A stretch of DNA of 64,000 nucleotides from PALSA-505 sp963699015 (GTDB lineage Bacteria; Actinomycetota; Actinomycetes; Streptosporangiales; Streptosporangiaceae). The notes under the pieces are model-generated. The model saw only the letters and a list, made by a program, of their open reading frames with translations. It searched no databases and was not told the DNA's origin. Positions 16,380 to 26,320 of this stretch are shown one piece after another. The number at the start of each line of letters is the position of its first letter. The first letter of the stretch is position 1. A program made the position numbers and the translations under genes. The stretch is from assembly GCA_963699015.1 (NCBI GenBank), contig CAVOSX010000004.1:205089-269088 (forward strand). The letters run 5' to 3'.

Positions 16380-17402
16380 CTATGCCTGGGACTGGTCCTC
16401 CTTCTTTGGGAGCGTCACGCCTGGGGGCGCCGTACCTGTCCAGGAAAACTCAGGCGGGCGTGACCAGTCGCGAGCGCCCATGAAGCTGACCTCGCCGCCG
16501 GAGAACACAGCGCCGACGAAGATAACCTCACCGCCGGAGAATGTGGCGCCGCGGAAGCTGACCTCGCCGCCGGAGAACACAGCGCCGACGAAGATAACCT
16601 CACCGCCGCGGAACACGGCGTCGCCGAAGATGACAGTGCCCCTGGAGAAAACGGCGTCGCGGATGCTGACCCTGCTGCCGGAGAATGTGGCGCCGCGGAA
16701 GCTGACCCTGCCGCCGGAGAATATGGCGCCGGTGAAGGTGACGTGGCCGTCGGAGAATGTGGCGCCGGTGAAGGTGACGTGGCCGTCGGAGAATGTGGCG
16801 CCGCGGAAGCTAACCGTGCCGCCGGAGAATGTGGCGCCAGTGAAGTCACCGCCATCAAAAACGACTCCCGTGAAGTCGAAGTTAAGGCCCTGCCACGACA
16901 CCGCCGCGCCGTCTTGCAGGTGCGCGGTGATGACCCGGATGACAGTGTGGCGGACTTCGCGGCTGGCCCGGAAGGCAAGCCGCTGCGGCGCGGGAGCCTC
17001 GTCGCCTGGATCAGGCTCGTAGGGCATGCGCAGATAGGCGCACAGCACATCCACACAGGTCTGCCGGTTCTCCTCCCAGTCATCGGCCAGGCCTGCCATG
17101 GCGTACACCCCGGCCAGCCGGACGGCTGGCGGCTTGTCACTGCCCAGCTGTCCGGCCGCCGTGGCGAACCGCTCGTTCAGCGTCCGGGTGCGCTGCTCGG
17201 CGAGCGTTCTATCCAGCTGCTCACGCTGTTCCGCCAGCGTGGTGTCCAGTTGCTCACGCTGCTGTGCGAGCGTTCTATCTAGAGTCTTTTCGGTGTCCCT
17301 GCTGGTTGCGCGGCGGCCTAAATACTGCGTAGCTACGGTGGCGATCAGCGTGAGGACACCGACGCTGGCCGCGATGATCGCGGCCCCGACCTGAGGGCTC
17401 AT
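16380..17402 (-). CDS. membrane-anchored pentapeptide-like repeat protein
   Basis: ATG 17402, 340 aa. The N-terminus is a single membrane helix (VGAAIIAASVGVLTLIATVA). A coiled coil at residues about 38-72 is built on repeated LAEQREQLDRT units. A conserved helical module (RLAGVYAMAGLADDWEENRQ, then TCVDVLCAYLRMPY) follows and is commonly seen in actinobacterial pentapeptide-repeat membrane proteins. From residue about 180 to 305 there are ten 12-residue repeats of the form A-x-F-S-G-G-x-V-x-F-x-G. The fold should be a beta-solenoid facing the cytoplasm or the cell surface; topology is uncertain. No neighbour suggests a pathway. Confidence 0.85.
   Translation of the reverse strand: MSPQVGAAIIAASVGVLTLIATVATQYLGRRATSRDTEKTLDRTLAQQREQLDTTLAEQREQLDRTLAEQRTRTLNERFATAAGQLGSDKPPAVRLAGVYAMAGLADDWEENRQTCVDVLCAYLRMPYEPDPGDEAPAPQRLAFRASREVRHTVIRVITAHLQDGAAVSWQGLNFDFTGVVFDGGDFTGATFSGGTVSFRGATFSDGHVTFTGATFSDGHVTFTGAIFSGGRVSFRGATFSGSRVSIRDAVFSRGTVIFGDAVFRGGEVIFVGAVFSGGEVSFRGATFSGGEVIFVGAVFSGGEVSFMGARDWSRPPEFSWTGTAPPGVTLPKKEDQSQA
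16482..16850 (-). repeat. 36-bp coding tandem repeats
   Basis: About ten head-to-tail 36-bp units encode the 12-residue repeats of the pentapeptide-like protein. Some neighbouring units are identical over their whole length (for example the two around 16731-16802), showing recent slippage or homogenisation. The array has no spacers and lies within a gene, so it is not CRISPR. Confidence 0.85.
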
Positions 17403-18075
17403 AGGCGGAACTTAGTACAGCTCGCCGCGCTCGGCGCTGCGGCTGTCGTGGTTCCTGGTATCCCCGGCAGTCCGCTCCGGAGCGCGTGCTGGCTGTCCAT
17501 TCGCGGACGTTCTGTACGCCTGCCGCGGCGGCTCGATCGCCCTGGACGGCGCAGCGGGCAGCTCTCGCGCCGTCTTGGGACCGCCCAGGCGGCGCTCGTG
17601 CTCGCTGCTTGCCTTCGGCGGGGCCTACTGTCATGCTCGGGGCCGCGAGCGGTGTCCCTGCCCCCACTTACATGTGAACCGACCCGGAGCGGGTCTAACT
17701 GCTCTCGCACCGCGTGGGCCGCTGAATGGTCGGCAGTCCCACGGCCGCTCCGGCTGGGGCTCCCATGCAGCCGGTGCGATATCCGCCTCCACTCCTGCTG
17801 GCGGTTGACGATGCCGCTGAGAAGCTGCGCAGATCACGGTCTTGAGCTCAGACGGGACGTGACCCGGCGCCGGCCGTCAAGTGGCTAGATGTTTGAGGGG
17901 TGGCCGTCGGTGAACGGCCGCGAACGGGGCTGAATGAGACCAGATTGAGCCCCAGCGGGGCCTGCGGTGTCCGGCCGATGGTATTCGCGGGTGTGCTGAT
18001 CAGCGTCTCGTGCCGTGTTGTGCTGCCGTGCGGCAGTCGTCAAGGATCGCGATTCCTACACTGCCGCGGTGCGCG
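17403..18075. other. intergenic, nothing recognisable
   Basis: About 670 bp without a frame that shows family features on either strand. It contains the promoter region of the leftward pentapeptide-like gene. Confidence 0.5.
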
Positions 18076-18525
18076 TCACTTCTTCGGCGGCTGCCGGTCT
18101 GGTGTGTCATGCAGGCGGCGTGGCGGGCGGCTGTTGATAATCTCGACGTCTCCGTTGTAGCGCGCCGGCGAGGTGAAGGGGGTTCGCCCGCTTGGCTGGG
18201 GTTCGGGCGTGGCCATCGCTTCGTTGCGGGTCCGGCGGCTACGGTCCAGCGCCAGCGTGATGAGGGTAGTGGCGGCGGACAGGATGATCGTTGCGGCCAG
18301 GAACACCGCGATGGCCCACGGGGGGAAGTGCGCGGGAACCGCGTCAGGCGGCAGGGGCGGCGGTACCGGAGCAAGCGAGGGCTCGGATGGCGGAGGAGTG
18401 GCCAGCGCGGCCGGGGCCAGGCCGATCGCGGCGGCCAGAAGGACCGCCAGTCCGCTGAGTCTGGCGAGTGTCCGGCGGGTGAACGGGGCGCGGCGCTGCT
18501 GTGATGGCGCGGGCAGGTGATTCAT
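18076..18525 (-). CDS. small membrane protein of duplicated divergent unit, copy 1
   Basis: ATG 18525 is preceded by AAGGAG. The 149-aa product has an N-terminal hydrophobic segment (LARLSGLAVLLAAAIGLAPA), a Pro-rich loop and a second helix (FPPWAIAVFLAATIILSAAT). It then ends in a charged, Pro-rich tail. The first 95 residues align with the protein at 18864-19514, which continues into a third helix and an extracellular domain that this copy lacks. No known family. It is transcribed away from a degenerate copy of a BTAD gene start, mirroring the layout of copy 2. Confidence 0.65.
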   Translation of the reverse strand: MNHLPAPSQQRRAPFTRRTLARLSGLAVLLAAAIGLAPAALATPPPSEPSLAPVPPPLPPDAVPAHFPPWAIAVFLAATIILSAATTLITLALDRSRRTRNEAMATPEPQPSGRTPFTSPARYNGDVEIINSRPPRRLHDTPDRQPPKK

Positions 18526-18860
18526 GGGGGTGGCTCCTTCGGCTGCCTGGGCGGACGTTTCTTTGAACGGCTTGTTGCGCTGTCCGCACTGACACAGCAG
18601 CGCATGGCGGCCGGAATCTCCTTGAGAGCGGCTTGGAAGCGGCGGGCGGCTGCCGGCGTGGACCGGGTACCGGACCAGGTGGTGAACGGGAAGCCGGTGT
18701 CTGGTCGGCCAGGATGCAACCGGGCGGGTGGGATCATGGCCGCTGAGCTGTGGCCAACCGGACAGACACGCGGATTCGCATTCTCGGACCCTGGAGGTTT
18801 CGCGGGCCGGACGGTTGGTACCGCAGGATGCCCTCTGGACAGCCTGCGGGTCACGCTCAT
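18526..18860 (+). pseudogene. duplicated divergent promoter region with remnant of BTAD regulator start
   Basis: This stretch aligns with 19515-19830, the region between copy 2 of the membrane gene and the BTAD gene. Shared landmarks in order are GGTGGCTC, GCGGACG, CAGCGCATGGCG, GGACCGGGT and ATTCTCGGACCC, then GAGGTTTCGCG. In copy 2 the last blocks encode the first residues of the BTAD protein (FGILGPLEVSRAGRS). Here frameshifts and an immediate junction with the next unit leave only a 5' remnant of about 100 bp. The structure indicates tandem duplication followed by loss of the first regulator. Confidence 0.6.
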
Positions 18861-18863
18861 TTG

Positions 18864-19514
18864 TTACCTGTCGGCGGCTACGTTCGGCTCATGCCTGGCG
18901 CAGGCGACGGACAGCCGCTGGTAGAACGAGACGGTCTCATATCCGTCGGCCCGTGCAGTGCGCAGCTTGACCGCGAGATCGACGTAGGACGTACCGGCGG
19001 ACCGTAGGTCTGGCCATTGTGATGCCGCGAACTCAGAGCGGATCCTCGGGTAGTCCGCGGCGGCGACCTGGTGTCTACTGAGCAGCGCCGTGCATCCGGC
19101 GACGCCGCCGTCGGCCAGTGCGCGGGGCCGGACGGTGCCGAGCATGACGGCGAGGATGACGGCACCGCACACGGCCGCGCCGATCACGCAGCGGCGAGTC
19201 GTGGCCGCAGGTGCGCAGCGGGCCCGGCGGGTGTGTTCGAGCGCCAGCGTGATGAGCGTGGTGGCGACCGACGGGACGACGGCAGCGGCCAGGATCGCCG
19301 CAATGGCCCAGGGCGGGAAGTGCGCGGGCGCCGCGGCGGGCGGCCGGGCGGCGGAAGGCGCGGGCGGCGGGGAGGTGGCCCACGCCGCGGGGGCCAGGCC
19401 GATCGCGGCGGCCAGGAAGCCCGCCAGCCCGCCGAGCCTGGCGAGCGTCCGGCGGGTACGCAGGGTGCGGAGTGCTGCGCGGCGCCGCTGAGGCGGCGCG
19501 GACGGGTGATTCAT
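18864..19514 (-). CDS. membrane protein with extracellular C-terminal domain, divergent from BTAD fusion
   Basis: ATG 19514 (MNHPSAPPQR) gives 216 aa; the frame is open further upstream, but that part is the shared divergent promoter. Hydrophobic segments are near residues 24-44, 68-93 and 112-133. They are followed by about 80 residues outside (CTALLSRHQVAAADYPRIRS, then SVACARH) with two Cys. No family recognised. The gene is divergent from the BTAD-propeller-SBP5 fusion, about 200 bp apart, and the pair has been duplicated as a unit. This suggests the two products work together, but that is inference. Confidence 0.7.
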   Translation of the reverse strand: MNHPSAPPQRRRAALRTLRTRRTLARLGGLAGFLAAAIGLAPAAWATSPPPAPSAARPPAAAPAHFPPWAIAAILAAAVVPSVATTLITLALEHTRRARCAPAATTRRCVIGAAVCGAVILAVMLGTVRPRALADGGVAGCTALLSRHQVAAADYPRIRSEFAASQWPDLRSAGTSYVDLAVKLRTARADGYETVSFYQRLSVACARHEPNVAADR

Positions 19515-19722
19515 CGGGGGTGGCTCTTTTCGGCTGTAGAGCGGACGGTCTCCGGCGGGTCTTGCGGTTGTCCGCACCGGCAGGACAGCGCATGGCGACC
19601 GGAATTGCCTTGGCATCGGCTTGGAACCCCGCCCAGCCAACGGTGGACCGGGTGCCGGATCAAGTGGTGGAATGGGGAAGCCGCTGGCCCGGCGGCCGGG
19701 GACAACTGGGCGGAGCAGGGTG

Positions 19723-22700
19723 ATGGCTGCTGAGGCGGTGGCCGCCGACACGGGGTTCACAGAGTTCGGCATTCTCGGACCCCTAGAGGTTTCGCGCGCC
19801 GGACGTTCGGTGCCGCTAGGCGGCCCGCGGCAGCGAGCGGTGCTGGCGCTGCTGCTGCTGGAAGCCAACCGGGTGGTATCGATGGACCGGCTGGCCGAAG
19901 ACATCTGGGCCGGCCACCCGCCCGAGGGCTGGGCCACCACCGTCCAGACCTACGTGTTTCACCTGCGCCGGGCGCTGGAGCCGGACCGCGCCCGGGGCGC
20001 GGCGGGGGGGGTCCTGGTGACCCGGGATCGCGGCTACCTGCTGCGCGTAGACCGCGAGCACCTCGACGCGGCACTCTTCGAGCAGGGCTTCACGGCGGGC
20101 CGGGCCGCGCTGGAAGCCGGCCGGTACGCCGAAACGGCCCAGACGCTGCGCCGGGCCCTGGAGTTGTGGCGCGGCCCGGTGCTGGCCAACCTGGCCGACT
20201 ACGCGTTCACCCGGCCCGAGGCGGCACGCCTGGAGGAGCTGCGGCTGGCCGCGCTGGAGGCCCGGATCGACGCCGACCTGGCGCTGGGCCGGCATGACGC
20301 GCTCACCGCCGAGCTAGATGGGCTGGTCCGGGACCATCCGCTGCGGGAGCGGCTGCACGGCCAGCTGATGCTGGCGCTGTACCGGTCCGGCCGGCAGGCC
20401 GACGCGCTTGCCGCCTACCGCCGGGCCCGTGACCTGCTCGCCGGCGAGCTCGGCATCGACCCCGGCGAGCCCCTGGAACGCCTGCACGCCGCCGTGCTCG
20501 CCCACGACCCGGCCCTCGAGTGGGCCGGCCCCCCGGCCCCGGCCGATGGACAGCGCGCCGACGCTGGCGCCAGCACCGGCGCCCCGGCGGCTGCCCCGGC
20601 ACCGGGATCACCCCACCGGGCGGCTCCGGGCCGCGGGGAGCTGGCCTGGGCACGGCGGCACGCCCGCCGCCTGCTGGTCGTCGGCTCGGCGCTGGCGGTC
20701 GCCGCGGCCGCGTGCATTGTCGCCGTGGCCCGGCCGTGGACGGGCGAGCCGGCCGGCCTGCCCGCCGACAGCGTGGGCCTGATCGACTCATCCGGAGGGC
20801 GGGCCGGGGCTGCGGTGATGGTGGGCAGCCCGGTGGGCCTAGCCTACGGCGACGGATCGGTCTGGGCCGTGGACAGCGCCGAGGGGACGCTGTCGCGGAT
20901 CAACCCGGCCACCCACGCCGTCGTGCAGACGATCCCGGTCGGCACCGACCCAGCCGCGGTGACCGTCACCGGCCAAGACGCGTGGGTGGCCAACAGCGGC
21001 GACGCAACCGTCTCACAGATCAACACCGCGGCCGGAAAGGTCGTCCAGACCATTCCGGTGGGCAATGTTCCGGTCGCCTTGGCCAGCGGGCCCAGTGGCG
21101 TGTGGGTGGCCAACCAGGGCGACGACACGGTGGACCGGATCGACCCGATGACCGGCAAGGTGACCAAAACGGTGCCGGTGGGCGGGCTCCCGGACGGCAT
21201 CGCGGCCGGGCCGCACGCCGTCTGGGTGGCCAACAGCCAGGACGGCACGGTGACCCGGATCGATCCCGCCACCGGGCAGCCCAGCGGCCCGATGCCGGTC
21301 GGTGCAGGACCGGCCGGCATCGCGGTCACCCCGGCAGCGGTATGGGTGGCCAACTCGCTCGACCTCACCGTGTCCAGGCTCGACCCGGCGACCGGCCGGG
21401 TGACCACTACTATCGGCGTCGGGGACGGGCCGGGTGCAATTGCCGCAGCCAGCGACGGCGTGTGGGTCAGCGATCAGTTCGACGCGACGCTCGACCGCAT
21501 CGACCCGCGCACCCGCCGCGTCAACCGTGTCGTCTCGGTGGGAAGCTCCCCCCAGGGGATCGCGGTGGCCCGGTCCGGCGTATGGGTGGCGGCGCGCCCA
21601 TTCGCGGCGGCCACTCACCGCGGCGGCACGCTGACCGCGGTGACTTCCTCACTGCCTCAGCTTGACCCGGCGCATGATTTGGACCTCGCAACGCCTGCAC
21701 TAGCCGCTGTCTACGACGGGCTGGTCGCGTTCCGCAAAACAGGCGGCGTGCAGGGGGACACGCTGATACCGGACCTGGCTGTTACGCTGCCGCGGCCGGC
21801 CGACGGCGGCACGCACGTACACGTTCACGCTCCGCCGGGGAATCCGGTACTCCAACGGCGCGCCCGTGCGGGCCTCCGACTTCCGCCGCGGCATCCAGCG
21901 CCAGCTCAGCTTCGGCGATGCTCCCGACTATTACGAGGGCATCCTCGGCGCTCCAGCGTGCCACCGGAACCCGCGGCGATGCGACCTGACGGCCGGGATC
22001 GTCACCAACGACGCGGCAGGCACGGTCACCTTCCACCTGCGCCAGGCCGACCCCGACTTCCTCTACAAGCTCGCCCTGCTCCTCGCGACTCCGGCCCCGC
22101 CCGGCGCGGCGAGCCACCTGATCGACCGCGCGCCGTTCCTGCCCGGAACCGGCCCGTACATGATCTCCCGACACCGGCCGGGCTCGTCGCTGACCCTGAT
22201 GCGGAACCCATACTTCCGCCAGTGGTCGTACGCGGCACAACCGGCCGGCTACCCCAACATGATCCGGATCGAGCAGATGGCCGACCCCCGCAAGGTGCAA
22301 TCGGCGGTGGCCACCGGGCGGGCGGATATCGTCGATATCAGCGATGAACACCTGCCGTACCGCCCCCTCGCCATCCGCTACCCGGCCAGGGTCCACACCG
22401 GCCTCAAGCTCGCCACCGCGTACCTGTTCCTCAACACCCGCCAGCCGCCCTTCACCAGCCTCAAAGCCCGGCAGGCCATCAACTACGCCATCGACCGCGG
22501 CCGGATCATCCAGCTCCTCCACCTCGGCTCCCCCGGACAGGCCACCCCGACGTGCCAGATCCTGCCTGCCGGGTTCCCCAGCTATCAGCGCTACTGCCCC
22601 TACACGGCCGGCGCCAAGGATGGCACCTGGCACGGGCCCGACCTGGCCAAGGCGGTGCGGCTCGCGCACGAGTCCGGCACCACGCACGTGCCGGTGACCG

Positions 22701-23185
22701 TATGGAGCGAGCAGGGCAGGCCTGTCGGCACCTACCTCGTCCATGTGCTCAGGCAACTGGGATACCAGGCCACCCTGCGCGAAGTGCCCATTGACCACCT
22801 GTTCAACACAGCCAGCAACTCCCGCAACAAGATCCAGCTGGGCCTCACCGGCTGGCTATCGGACATTCCCGCCCCGTCTGACTACTTCCTCCCGGTACTG
22901 ACCTGCCGCTCCTTCTACCAAGATCCCGCCAGCACCGACAACCTCGCCGAGTTCTGCGATCCTCACGCCGACCAGCTGGCCCGCAGCGCGCAGGCGGCGC
23001 AGCAGACCGACCCGGCCGCCGCCCGAAGACTGTGGGCACAGGTGGACCGCGTCGTCACCGACCAGGCTCCCTGGGTCCCGATCTTCAACAGGTCAGAGAC
23101 TTGGTTCGTCTCCGCCCGGGTCGGGAACTACCAGGATTCCCCGTATTACACCGGCCCGCTGCTCGACCAGATGTGGGTCCGATAA
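19723..23185 (+). pseudogene. SARP/BTAD - transmembrane - beta-propeller - SBP5 fusion protein, one frameshift
   Basis: ATG 19723 follows GGAGCAGGG. Domains in order are an OmpR-type winged helix (residues about 10-105, FGILGPLEVSRAGRSVPLGG), a BTAD/TPR domain (115-260), an Ala/Pro linker, one membrane helix (about 318-342, LLVVGSALAVAAAACIVAVA), and seven YncE-like blades (367-630) with recurring GVWVANS..GTV.RIDPATG. From about 634 comes a family-5 extracellular solute-binding domain (LDLATPALAAVYDGLVAF; later KARQAINYAIDRGRIIQLLH, GLTGWLSDIPAPSDYF). Near 21815 one extra base shifts the frame: TYTFTLRRGIRYSNG resumes in the next frame and runs to the stop at 23185. Corrected length is about 1,154 aa. 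The N-terminus should bind DNA inside and the propeller/SBP should sense peptides or oligomers outside. Confidence 0.8.
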
Positions 23186-23204
23186 AGCGCGCAACATGCT
23201 GCCC

Positions 23205-23490
23205 GGGTCTGCAGCCACGCTCTCGTCCTGGCTGATCCGGGGATGCCGGTAGGCCGTTTCGTTGCCTTGGTCCCAGGTGATGGTGCGGGCTGGGTGGTGA
23301 TTGCCTGCCGCACCGCGTTCCCCGCCAGGTAGGCGTTGCGCGGCAGGTACATCAGCAGGACCTAGCGGTGGTCCGCTCGACCAGGGTGCCCACTGCCGAA
23401 TTGCGTCCCTGCCTATGAGCGCGTCGCCCTCCCAGCGACCGGGCGCGGCCCGGTCGTCGGCCTCACCCAGCCGCCAGCGCCACGGCCTCT
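23205..23490 (-). pseudogene. IS30-family transposase fragment
   Basis: Leftward reading gives DDRAAPGRWEGDALIGRDA near 23450 and ITWDQGNE near 23280, the two catalytic Asp blocks of IS30 transposases (normally GHWEGDLI and SITWDQG). The stretch between them, including LVERT and LP-type sequence, is spread over different frames. The C-terminal Glu block and the element ends are missing. It is a relic left directly behind the BTAD fusion gene. Confidence 0.7.
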
Positions 23491-23733
23491 CACCATCCCA
23501 CGCCGGTTCGGCCGTTCCAAGCGGCCAGTCCAAGCCCAATCCAAGCGCGCTCCGACCGGGCCGCGCTGCGCTGGTGGAGCAGGGCCCCAGGTTGTCCGGG
23601 TGCTCCGCGACATGGCAGCGCAGGCTGGCCAACGCCCGTGCCTCACGGCCCGATCTGGTTGGTCTGCGCTGCAATCGGCACGGCCACGAATTGGTTGTGG
23701 CCGGCCGTAACGAAACCCAGGAGGTGGGTCATC

Positions 23734-24219
23734 ATGCAAATCTCACGCCGGTCGGCCGCGGTCGGGGCCGCCGTCCTCACCGGGCTGGCATCGCTCGGCG
23801 CCGCTGGCGCCGCGTTCGCGTCCCCGGCAGCTCCGGCAGCACACGACAGGGCGCAGGTCCTGCCGCTCCGCACCGTGTTCGTCTCCCTTGCGGTCAATCA
23901 TGCCGGGCACGGCGGCCCCGGCGACGTAACGGCGGTCGTCTTCGACGTCCGGACCCCGGCCGGGGCCGAGGCGGGCAAGGCCTACATCTCGTGCACGACC
24001 GCCACGGCGTCTGTGTCACTGTGCCACGCCGCATATGTGCTCAAAGGCGGCCAGATCGACGTCCAGGTGGCGGTCCCGGACACCGCGACCAGGTATACCC
24101 TCGCGGTCACCGGCGGCACAGGCATCTATGCGGGGGTAACCGGCCAGGTCCGCAGCGTCGAAACGGGACCGAGAACGGCCGACCGGACGTTCTATCTGAT
24201 ACGCCCAGGCCAAGGCTGA
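23734..24219 (+). CDS. secreted dirigent/allene-oxide-cyclase-barrel-like protein
   Basis: ATG 23734 is preceded by CCCAGGAGGTGGG, a strong ribosome binding site. The 161-aa product has a signal peptide (ISRR, hydrophobic stretch, cleavage after AFA near residue 29). The mature domain has alternating strands and ends with YTLAVTGGTGIYAGVTGQVR, the hallmark of the allene-oxide-cyclase/dirigent-like barrel family. Two Cys (SCTT, SLCHAA) could form a disulphide. Family members in actinobacteria are secreted and of unknown ligand. The gene stands alone between an IS30 relic and a VOC gene. Confidence 0.8.
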   Translation: MQISRRSAAVGAAVLTGLASLGAAGAAFASPAAPAAHDRAQVLPLRTVFVSLAVNHAGHGGPGDVTAVVFDVRTPAGAEAGKAYISCTTATASVSLCHAAYVLKGGQIDVQVAVPDTATRYTLAVTGGTGIYAGVTGQVRSVETGPRTADRTFYLIRPGQG

Positions 24220-24384
24220 CGCAGAGCCGCAGCTGGCCGCCGGGTCTAGACCCCCAGCCGATCGCAATCGACGCGACCGGAGGAAGCGACCTAGACCCAG
24301 CGGCCGCAAGCCGTCGGCCTGTAGGGCCGCGACATCGGCGGCTAGGCTGCCCTGCCCCCGATCAGGCACGTACTGGGCGCGCCG

Positions 24385-25102
24385 TTGGCCCCCTACATCG
24401 TCGTGTCCGACGCCCGGCGCGCCATGGACTGGTACATCGGGGTGCTCGGCGCGCAGCGCCGCGGCGAGCTCCACGTCAACGCGGACGGCACGATCGGCCA
24501 CGCAGAGGTCGGCATCGGCGACGCGGTGCTGATGTTCGCCGAATCTTCCGACCTCTGGCCCGACGTGCCCGTGCGCGCACCCGACTCCCCCGCGACGTTC
24601 AGCCACACCCTCCAGCTGGAGGTCGACGACGTCAACGCGAGTACCGAGCGGGCCCGGCGCAGCGGCGTCTCGATAGAACGGGAGCCGGCGGACCAGCCCT
24701 ACGGTCGCGGCTCGGTGATCGTCGACCCGTTCGGGCACCGCTGGATGCTGCTCAGGCGGCCGGCGCGGGCCACCCGGCTGCGCCAGGGCGACGTCGCGAA
24801 CGTTACGATGGTGGCGCGGGACGCGCTCCGGGCCAAGGAGTTCTACGAGGCCGTGCTGCAGGTGCCGTTCTCCTCCGGTCACCCTGGCACATGGCGCACC
24901 GGCGAGACCACGCCGCCGCTGGGCATCTGGTTGTCGGAGGGCGCAGAGCCCGAGGTGCAACTGTCCTACCGCGTAGGACAACATCGCGGCCGCGGTCGAG
25001 CGGGTCCGGACAGCCGACGGCCACGCGGACGAGCCCGAGCGCAAACCGTACGGGCTGCTCGCCGAGTGCGTCGATGACGAGGGCGCGACGTTCCGCCTCT
25101 GA
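24385..25102 (+). pseudogene. VOC (glyoxalase/bleomycin-resistance fold) protein, frameshifted
   Basis: The reading starts at TTG 24385 (MAPYIVVSDARRAMDWYIGV). Two VOC modules are visible: residues about 1-125, ending DPFGHRWMLLRRP, and a second from GDVANVTMVARDALRAKEFY. Near 24976 one extra G shifts the frame: YRVDNIAAAVERVRTADGH and KPYGLLAECVDDEGATFRL are found in the next frame, ending at a TGA at 25100-25102. Corrected length is about 239 aa, normal for a two-module VOC protein. Substrate unknown. A single shift makes sequence error as likely as inactivation. Confidence 0.75.
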
Positions 25103-25752
25103 CAGCCGACCGACTGACCGAAGCACTAGAAAGCGGCGGCGAACACCAGCAGCAAGTGGCGGCCGGCGACCGAGCCCGGCCGACCAATGGGGTGGTGACG
25201 TCAAAGAGGCCGGCATAGCGCCAGCCACGTGATGAGGCGCTGGTGAGCATCCAGGGGCGGGTCCGCTGCCGAGCCCGAAAACCGGCGGGTCTGGCCTGTC
25301 GCTGGGCCACAGCCACGGCGCTGAGCCCGGCTAACTTCGAAGACCCGGAATACGTCCCGGGTCGGCACCTGCACCTGCATGCCCACTGTCCTGCCCCCTC
25401 TGCGCGTCCCGGCTGCACATCCGTGGCCAGCGGCACTGGACCATCCGGCGAGCAGGAGCGTAGCGTCATCAGGAGCCTGCGGCAGCGCGGTAAGGCCGGC
25501 TGGCCAGGGACAAATGAATACAACCGGCGCGATACGCCGCCGTGGGTCCCCGATCCCGGGATTGCTGCCTGCCGTCGCGCGGGCGGGGCGAGGCGCGGCC
25601 AGGATGACAGCCGCTGCCCCAACGATCCTGCGCAGACCGGTCCGGCCGCAGGCTGCTCAATGATCACCCGTGGGTGGGCGGCGGGATGTGCCAAGGCACT
25701 GCCTTCCCGGGCGGCGGGATCCAGCGGTCATCGCCTGGGAGCGAGGTATGTG
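25103..25752. other. intergenic, nothing recognisable
   Basis: About 650 bp of GC-rich sequence in which open frames on both strands are long but of low complexity. I see no gene, RNA or mobile feature. It includes the leader of the lipoprotein gene at 25753. Confidence 0.45.
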
Positions 25753-26268
25753 ATGCGGAGTAGCAGATCGCGGATACCGGCGGGCTTGGCCGCGGTTGCC
25801 CTGGCCGCGCTGGCCGTGGTCGCGACGGCGTGCGGGAGCTCATCGGGAGGCGGCTCAGCCGGGTCGGGCGGTTCGGCGAGCGCGGCGGCGTCCCCGACTG
25901 CCGGCTCGTCCAGCACGGCCCTGAAGACGGCGAAGATCGGCGGGGTCACGGTGCTCACCAATGCCAAGGGCTTCACGCTGTACTGGTTCGTCCCCGACAC
26001 CGCCACCAAGTCCAACTGCAACGGCTCGTGTGCCCACTTCTGGCCGCCGGTCAAGGGACCGGCCACCGCTGGCTCCGGCGTTACCGGGAAGCTCGGCGTG
26101 ATCACCCGTTCCGACGGGTCGAAGCAGGCCACCTACGACCGGCACCCGCTGTACACCTACGCCGGTGACACCGCTCCGGGGCAAGCCAAGGGCAACGGCC
26201 TCAACCTGTCCGGCGGGGTGTGGCATGAGATGACCGCCTCCGGCGCCGCCGCGCCCTCGGCCGGCTAG
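25753..26268 (+). CDS. secreted repeat lipoprotein (PF03640/COG4315 type)
   Basis: ATG 25753 lies just after GCGAGG; an overlapping GTG at 25750 is an alternative. The 171-aa product has a lipoprotein signal peptide with the lipobox ATAC near residue 27 and a Ser/Gly/Ala-rich tether. Two PF03640 repeats follow: GFTLYWFVPDTATKSNCNGS with CAHFWPPV, and HPLYTYAGDTAPGQAKGNGL with GGVWHEM. The protein is anchored to the outer face of the membrane. The family's function is unknown. A decayed partial duplicate lies directly downstream. Confidence 0.88.
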   Translation: MRSSRSRIPAGLAAVALAALAVVATACGSSSGGGSAGSGGSASAAASPTAGSSSTALKTAKIGGVTVLTNAKGFTLYWFVPDTATKSNCNGSCAHFWPPVKGPATAGSGVTGKLGVITRSDGSKQATYDRHPLYTYAGDTAPGQAKGNGLNLSGGVWHEMTASGAAAPSAG

Positions 26269-26320
26269 GGCAGCAGTTCCGGTGGCTCCGGGTACTGAGC
26301 GGACCGACTGCGCGCTGGCT

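Noticed and set aside
16482..16850. Regular 36-bp repeats as a possible CRISPR array
   Set aside because: No spacers; the units encode in-frame 12-residue repeats of a membrane protein and no cas genes are present.
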